DNA from: Flavobacteriia bacterium
Lineage (GTDB): Bacteria > Bacteroidota > Bacteroidia > Flavobacteriales_D > Crocinitomicaceae
NCBI GenBank assembly: GCA_009925805.1
Contig: RFQF01000076.1
Coordinates: forward strand, 1 to 9,561
Direction of reading: 5' to 3'
DNA length: 9,561 nt
Part shown: positions 6,701 to 9,561 of the stretch, piece after piece
How positions within the stretch are numbered: the first letter of the stretch is position 1
Layout: every line of letters begins with the position of its first letter
Notes under the pieces: model-generated
What the model saw: only the letters and a program-made list of their open reading frames with translations
The model's database searches: none
What the model was told of the DNA's origin: nothing
Translations under genes and position numbers: made by a program

Positions 6701-7419
6701 GCATTTCCCTGAATTTTCACCTGGATCCAGGCGTCAATTACCGAATCGGAGGTTCACAAATGAACCTGTATCGAAACAATGCCGGGGCCACGTATCCGTA
6801 CCAGCTTCCCGGGTTGATTTCTATCACAGGATCCAGTGCCGGTGCAGGGTACTATTATTATTTTTATGATTGGGAGGTGGTTAAAGATCCTTGCATCAGC
6901 CCAAGAACCCCGGTTTATTTAGTGATGGATGAGGTTACGGCAGCTGCGTCGGTATCCTCCTTCGGTATGACAGCCACGGTTAGCGCAAACCAAAGCACCA
7001 ACGCTACCAACTATAGTTGGAATTTTGGCGACAACAACACGTCAACACAAGCAACACCGACCCACACCTATAGCGTTCCTGGAACCTACACGCTGACCTT
7101 AGTGGCCTCCAACGCCCATTGTTCGGATACTGCGATCTTTGATGCTACCGTGAACAATGCCGGTTTGGAAGAATTAGCTTCCATTGGTTGGGGGATTTTC
7201 CCTAACCCGGCAAGCGAGGAAATTACCCTTAAGTTCTTTGGTGAACAGCCCGAACGGTATAAGGTATATGACGCTCAAGGCCGTTTGGTTTTGGCAGGCA
7301 AGGTAGATGCGATGACAACCCAACTTAGGATCCGTGAATTAGGCCGTGGGGTGTATCAGGTACAGTTAGGATTTAGCGGTGGCAAAACGTCGAGCAAGAC
7401 CTTTGTGAAAATGGATTAA
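3772..7419 (+). CDS. Secreted M4 (thermolysin-like) metalloprotease with PKD, CUB and T9SS sorting domains
   Basis: A 1215-residue extracellular zinc endopeptidase. Residues 1-19 are a signal peptide without a lipobox. An FTP/PepSY-type propeptide (about 20-215) would inhibit and fold the enzyme before cleavage. The peptidase domain (about 222-545) has HEITH at 364-368 (zinc ligands H364 and H368, catalytic E365), third ligand E388 in NESGAINE exactly 20 residues later as in thermolysin, Y379, D392, and active-site H453 in DNGGVHTNSG. Accessory domains follow: PKD (about 555-629, WNFGDG at 582), CUB-like (635-754, YDYLYIYDG), PKD (760-838, WNFGDG at 792), an Ig-like segment (840-900), a Tyr/Gly-rich beta-sandwich-like region (905-1040), and PKD (1055-1127). 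A T9SS type A sorting domain (1142-1215, FPNPA to FVKMD) predicts secretion through the outer membrane and C-terminal cleavage or anchoring. A TATTTTTA box at 3746-3753 might be its own promoter. Confidence 0.95.
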   Translation: MKLHLLCLAMAFTGLIFSQSKLSSTFRELRKEPKEAFPRFIRFNESVQVAPENHITWLKEVFELPAEYTLQFTDRSTDQLGWFHYSYKVYYKGIEVRNNILKVHMQGNRVISVNAELNKVLGSVTPSWSAEQSIEAALKHIVAQRYKWEMPEEENLLKLERQDPKASYYPTPALMWYSAHGTGSPKLVYGMDIYADLPLARAYVFVDAHTLEIVGEENRIHTADSNGIAVTAYSGNRPIVADFFSSQFRLRETGRGNGIQTFNLNNTSNYGAAVDFIDANNIWNNTTNMDQYAGDAHWGSEKTYDYYWQIHNLNSIDGNGFALKSYMHYNTNYNNAFWDGQRMTYGDGDGSMFTPLTAIDITGHEITHGLTSNTSNLVYSNESGAINESFSDIFGVSVESFANNNTLNWLIGEDATPSGNGIRNMANPNAFSDPDTYLGTNYYTGSQDNGGVHTNSGVQNFWYYLLTVGGSGTNDNNQAYNVTALGMLKASRIAFRNNTVYLTPNSNYSDARFYAIQAAIDLYGACSPEVMSTTNAWHAVGVGQAFSYSVNAQFTTAFQNYCQAPALVNFTNQSFNAGTFLWNFGDGTTSSQLNPSHTYQNPGLYSVSLIASGGACGSDTLTLTNYINVDPNLPCAITLNPAGLNQTQSSCSGTLFDPGGVAANYQDLVTSEITIAPTGASNVTLNFSVFDLELDYDYLYIYDGPTNLSPLIGQYTGNTLPNGGTIQSTYGAVTLKFFSDTYVNNAGFIMTWTCHIPSSPPVTDFEANTTASCTGEIQFHDQTTGGPTSWNWNFGDGTSSTLQNPTHIYQQNGTFTVTLVTANNFGSNPFSIQNYITINRPNAPVANGVAICSPDSVTVLATANGAISFYDAPMDGNLLDTGAVYSAFLAQTDTIWVENVETNSVQYVGPVNNSFGTGGQHNNTSTQYQIFSVQQPLTLVSAWVNAGAAGDRTITLWDASGNQLDSRFLNIPSGGSRISLNFHLDPGVNYRIGGSQMNLYRNNAGATYPYQLPGLISITGSSAGAGYYYYFYDWEVVKDPCISPRTPVYLVMDEVTAAASVSSFGMTATVSANQSTNATNYSWNFGDNNTSTQATPTHTYSVPGTYTLTLVASNAHCSDTAIFDATVNNAGLEELASIGWGIFPNPASEEITLKFFGEQPERYKVYDAQGRLVLAGKVDAMTTQLRIRELGRGVYQVQLGFSGGKTSSKTFVKMD

Positions 7420-9185
7420 TTTCCAAAAATCACTTCGTCGGTTATTTCACGCACCATCTTAAAAAGTTCTTGCTTAAAATCAATGGGGTTATAGGTTCCA
7501 CGTTCGATTTTACGCAATTTCTGTTCCCATTGTCCGGTTAGTTCAGGGCTTTTAAGCAGGTCGTTTTTAATGGTGTCAATCAAATCGATTCCTGTGGTAG
7601 TCGCGATGAGGTTCTTTTTCTTTTTTTCAATATAGCCGCGTTTGAATAAGGTTTCAATTATCGCCGAACGCGTCGAAGGACGTCCAATCCCATTTTCTTT
7701 CATCAAATCTCGCACGGCTTCATCTTCCACGAATTTTCCAGCGGTTTCCATTGCACGAAGTAAGGTAGCTTCCGTGTAGGGCTTAGGAGCGCTGGTTTTT
7801 CCTTGATGTACAAAAGGTTCATGTTCTCCTTGTTCTCCTTCCGTAAACAACGGTAAGACTTTTTCTTCACGCTCTTCCTTTTGGGTGGTTTTAGATTCCA
7901 ATGCCTCATAAATTACCCGCCATCCTTTGTCGAGTATTTGTTTTCCTGAAGCTTTAAAGGGTAACGTGGCTACTTTTCCAAGGACGGTGGTATTAGAAAC
8001 CTTGCATTCGGGATAAAAAACAGCGATCAAGCGCCGTGCTATCAGGTCGTAAATTTTCTGTTCGTCGGAAGAAATACCCGATGGCTGGACGCCTGTGGGG
8101 ATAATGGCGTGGTGGTCGGTAACCTTTTCATTGTCGAACACGCTTTTTAGTTTCGGAAGAGGTTGATTCAGTAAAGAAGCCGTATAGGATGCATAGTCTT
8201 TGAGGCCCCGAAGAATATTCGGAATTTTTGGATGCAAATCCTCGGTGAGATACGTGGTGTCAACGCGCGGATAGGAGACCAGTTTTTTTTCATAAAGATT
8301 TTGTACGTGTTTAAGGGTGTCGTCGGCACTGTATCCGAATCGCTTATTGGCATCAACCTGCAAGGAAGTTAAATCGTACAATCGAGGATTCCCTTCTTTC
8401 CCTTCTTTTTGCTCAAAAGAGGTTACTTCGAAAGGTTTTCCTTTCAAGTAATCCAATCCTTTTTGTGCGCGCTCTTCGCTTTTCAGTCGGTCAATTTGGC
8501 ACAAGAATTCCGTTTCACGATACAGGGTTTTCAGTTCCCAGTAGGTTTCCGATTTAAAGGCGTTAATTTCTTTTTGTCGTTGAACAATCATTGCCAGGGT
8601 AGGGGTTTGTACCCTTCCAACCGAAAGTACTTTCTGGGGGCCACCAAATTTTTTAGTGTAGAGCCGTGTTCCATTGATTCCAAGAATCCAATCGCCGATG
8701 GCCCGGGAATTTCCTGCGGCGAACAAGTTGTCGAATTCCGCGGCATCTTTTAACGTTGAAAAACCTTCTTGGATGGCCTCATCGGTTAGCGATGAAATCC
8801 ACAACCGTTTTATGGGCTTTTTGCATCCGGCTTTGAGCAATACCCATCGTTGAATTAATTCCCCTTCTTGTCCGGCATCACCGCAGTTGATGACCTCTTC
8901 ACAGGAGTGAACAAGATGTTTGATGACTTCGAATTGTTTTTGAACGCCGTCGTTGGTGATAACTTTAATTCCAAAGGATTCAGGAATGATGGGTAAATCC
9001 TCAACGCGCCACTGTTTCCAGTTTGGATGGTAATCTTCAGGTTCTTTTAAGGTACACAAATGTCCAAAGGTCCAACTCACCCAATAGCCATTTCCTTCGA
9101 AATACCCGTCTTTGCGCGAAGTCGCCCCGAGCAATTTCGCTAAATCACGAGCAACGCTCGGCTTTTCCGCAATGCAAAGTTTCAT
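7416..9185 (-). CDS. topB: DNA topoisomerase III (type IA), short form
   Basis: A 589-residue type IA topoisomerase that cuts one DNA strand through a 5'-phosphotyrosine and mainly decatenates DNA. The TOPRIM domain starts with EKPS at 7-10 (E7) and has GDAGQEGE at 102-109. The usual DxDxE is read as D103, G105, E107, so the second Asp is Gly. The catalytic Tyr is Y305 in SYPRVD, with R307. Other family motifs are SVGRVQTPTL (188-197), DHHAIIPTG (357-365) and GIGRPSTR (499-506). The protein stops soon after the core with no Cys4 zinc fingers and no basic tail, shorter than the 653-residue E. coli TopB. The ATG at 9185 gives the full EKPS-containing N-terminus. It starts 13 bp after the DsbD-like gene, suggesting one operon. 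The stop codon overlaps the stop of the convergent protease gene. Confidence 0.93.
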   Translation of the reverse strand: MKLCIAEKPSVARDLAKLLGATSRKDGYFEGNGYWVSWTFGHLCTLKEPEDYHPNWKQWRVEDLPIIPESFGIKVITNDGVQKQFEVIKHLVHSCEEVINCGDAGQEGELIQRWVLLKAGCKKPIKRLWISSLTDEAIQEGFSTLKDAAEFDNLFAAGNSRAIGDWILGINGTRLYTKKFGGPQKVLSVGRVQTPTLAMIVQRQKEINAFKSETYWELKTLYRETEFLCQIDRLKSEERAQKGLDYLKGKPFEVTSFEQKEGKEGNPRLYDLTSLQVDANKRFGYSADDTLKHVQNLYEKKLVSYPRVDTTYLTEDLHPKIPNILRGLKDYASYTASLLNQPLPKLKSVFDNEKVTDHHAIIPTGVQPSGISSDEQKIYDLIARRLIAVFYPECKVSNTTVLGKVATLPFKASGKQILDKGWRVIYEALESKTTQKEEREEKVLPLFTEGEQGEHEPFVHQGKTSAPKPYTEATLLRAMETAGKFVEDEAVRDLMKENGIGRPSTRSAIIETLFKRGYIEKKKKNLIATTTGIDLIDTIKNDLLKSPELTGQWEQKLRKIERGTYNPIDFKQELFKMVREITDEVIFGN

Positions 9186-9198
9186 TCAGTGTCTGCTA

Positions 9199-9561
9199 CT
9201 ACTTGTTCCCTTGTTGATAGGCTTCAATGCCTTGCATTAACCACCTCCGGAAATCCTCGGCATTTCCATGATGCTCGTAATCTGCTGACCCATTACGCAA
9301 ATCTTGGTCGTCCTTCCCAATCATACGGTAATATGGCTGGGTGTTACTTTTGTAACGTGTAGCTTGAAGAAAACTCCACTTATGGCCAACTTCGCGAATG
9401 GTCATGGTTTTTCCGGGCGCATATTCTTTTTCTCCTTGTTCCGCTTTAGGTAATTCGGTTTTTTCATCTACGTACAAAGAAACAATGACCATTTTATCCC
9501 GCAAAAGTTCAAGGATGCCGGGTTCACCCCACACTTTTTCTTCCATCTTGCGGCAATTAAC
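9199..9561 (-). CDS. dsbD: DsbD-like thiol:disulfide interchange protein, C-terminal end (5' part outside window)
   Basis: The frame is open from the window edge at 9561 to a TAG at 9199 and gives 121 residues. The Met at 9546 is internal: the preceding codons read VNCRK, so the visible part begins inside a thioredoxin-type CxxC motif (C-V-N-C-R-K), with only the second Cys in view. The following EEKVWGEPGILELL, VSLYVDEKTELP and the cis-Pro segment NTQPYY are the pattern of the C-terminal thioredoxin domain of DsbD/CcdA-fusion proteins. These pass electrons from the cytoplasm to periplasmic thiols and cytochrome c maturation. No membrane segments are visible because they would lie upstream. 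A stand-alone thioredoxin-like protein is the alternative. Two TAG stops are in tandem (9199-9201 and 9196-9198), and topB follows after 13 bp. Confidence 0.75.
   Translation of the reverse strand, partial: VNCRKMEEKVWGEPGILELLRDKMVIVSLYVDEKTELPKAEQGEKEYAPGKTMTIREVGHKWSFLQATRYKSNTQPYYRMIGKDDQDLRNGSADYEHHGNAEDFRRWLMQGIEAYQQGNK

Noticed and set aside
9199..9546. Complete 115-residue gene starting at the Met at 9546
   Set aside because: The frame continues upstream to the window edge with VNCRK, part of a thioredoxin CxxC motif, so the Met is internal to a larger gene.

Overview
The window looks like chromosomal DNA of a Bacteroidota bacterium, most likely Flavobacteriales. Four signs support this. 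The large protease ends in a type IX secretion (T9SS) sorting domain. A Bacteroidota-type -7 promoter box (TATCTTTG) lies upstream of the arginase gene. Start codons lack clear Shine-Dalgarno sequences. The ArgS KMSKS region (GKMKSREG) and the TopB TOPRIM motif are, as I recall them, forms usual in that phylum. The genus cannot be fixed from the sequence alone.

Layout: (1) 1-236, minus strand, is the 5' part of a small exported SKYDA-repeat protein (DUF6150-like) cut by the window edge. (2) 237-894 is non-coding and carries one intact tRNA-Ala(GGC) gene on the minus strand at 549-622. Copies of its own ends lie on both sides. Downstream, its last 16 nt plus the terminator are duplicated in a 71-bp perfect direct repeat. 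Upstream, its first 12 nt recur in a 51-bp tandem repeat whose units resemble tRNA 5' halves with a 16-bp palindrome where the D-loop should be. (3) 895-7419, plus strand, holds an arginase gene overlapping argS by 16 bp, then a 1215-residue secreted M4 metalloprotease. (4) 7416-9561, minus strand, holds the C-terminal end of a DsbD-like thiol:disulfide protein followed by topB, probably co-transcribed. The protease and topB converge so tightly that their stop codons share TTAA.

Functionally, arginase and ArgS both use arginine and are probably translationally coupled. The downstream protease may share the transcript or have its own weak promoter. TopB and the DsbD-like protein have no obvious functional link. 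The genes are mostly ordinary housekeeping and degradative genes. I see no defence system, CRISPR array, transposase or integrase. The least explained part is the tRNA neighbourhood, where tRNA fragments, palindromes and terminators are repeated within about 360 bp. The imperfect base pairs of the tRNA fall across the repeat boundary, which fits, but does not prove, replacement of its 3' end by a past recombination or integration event.
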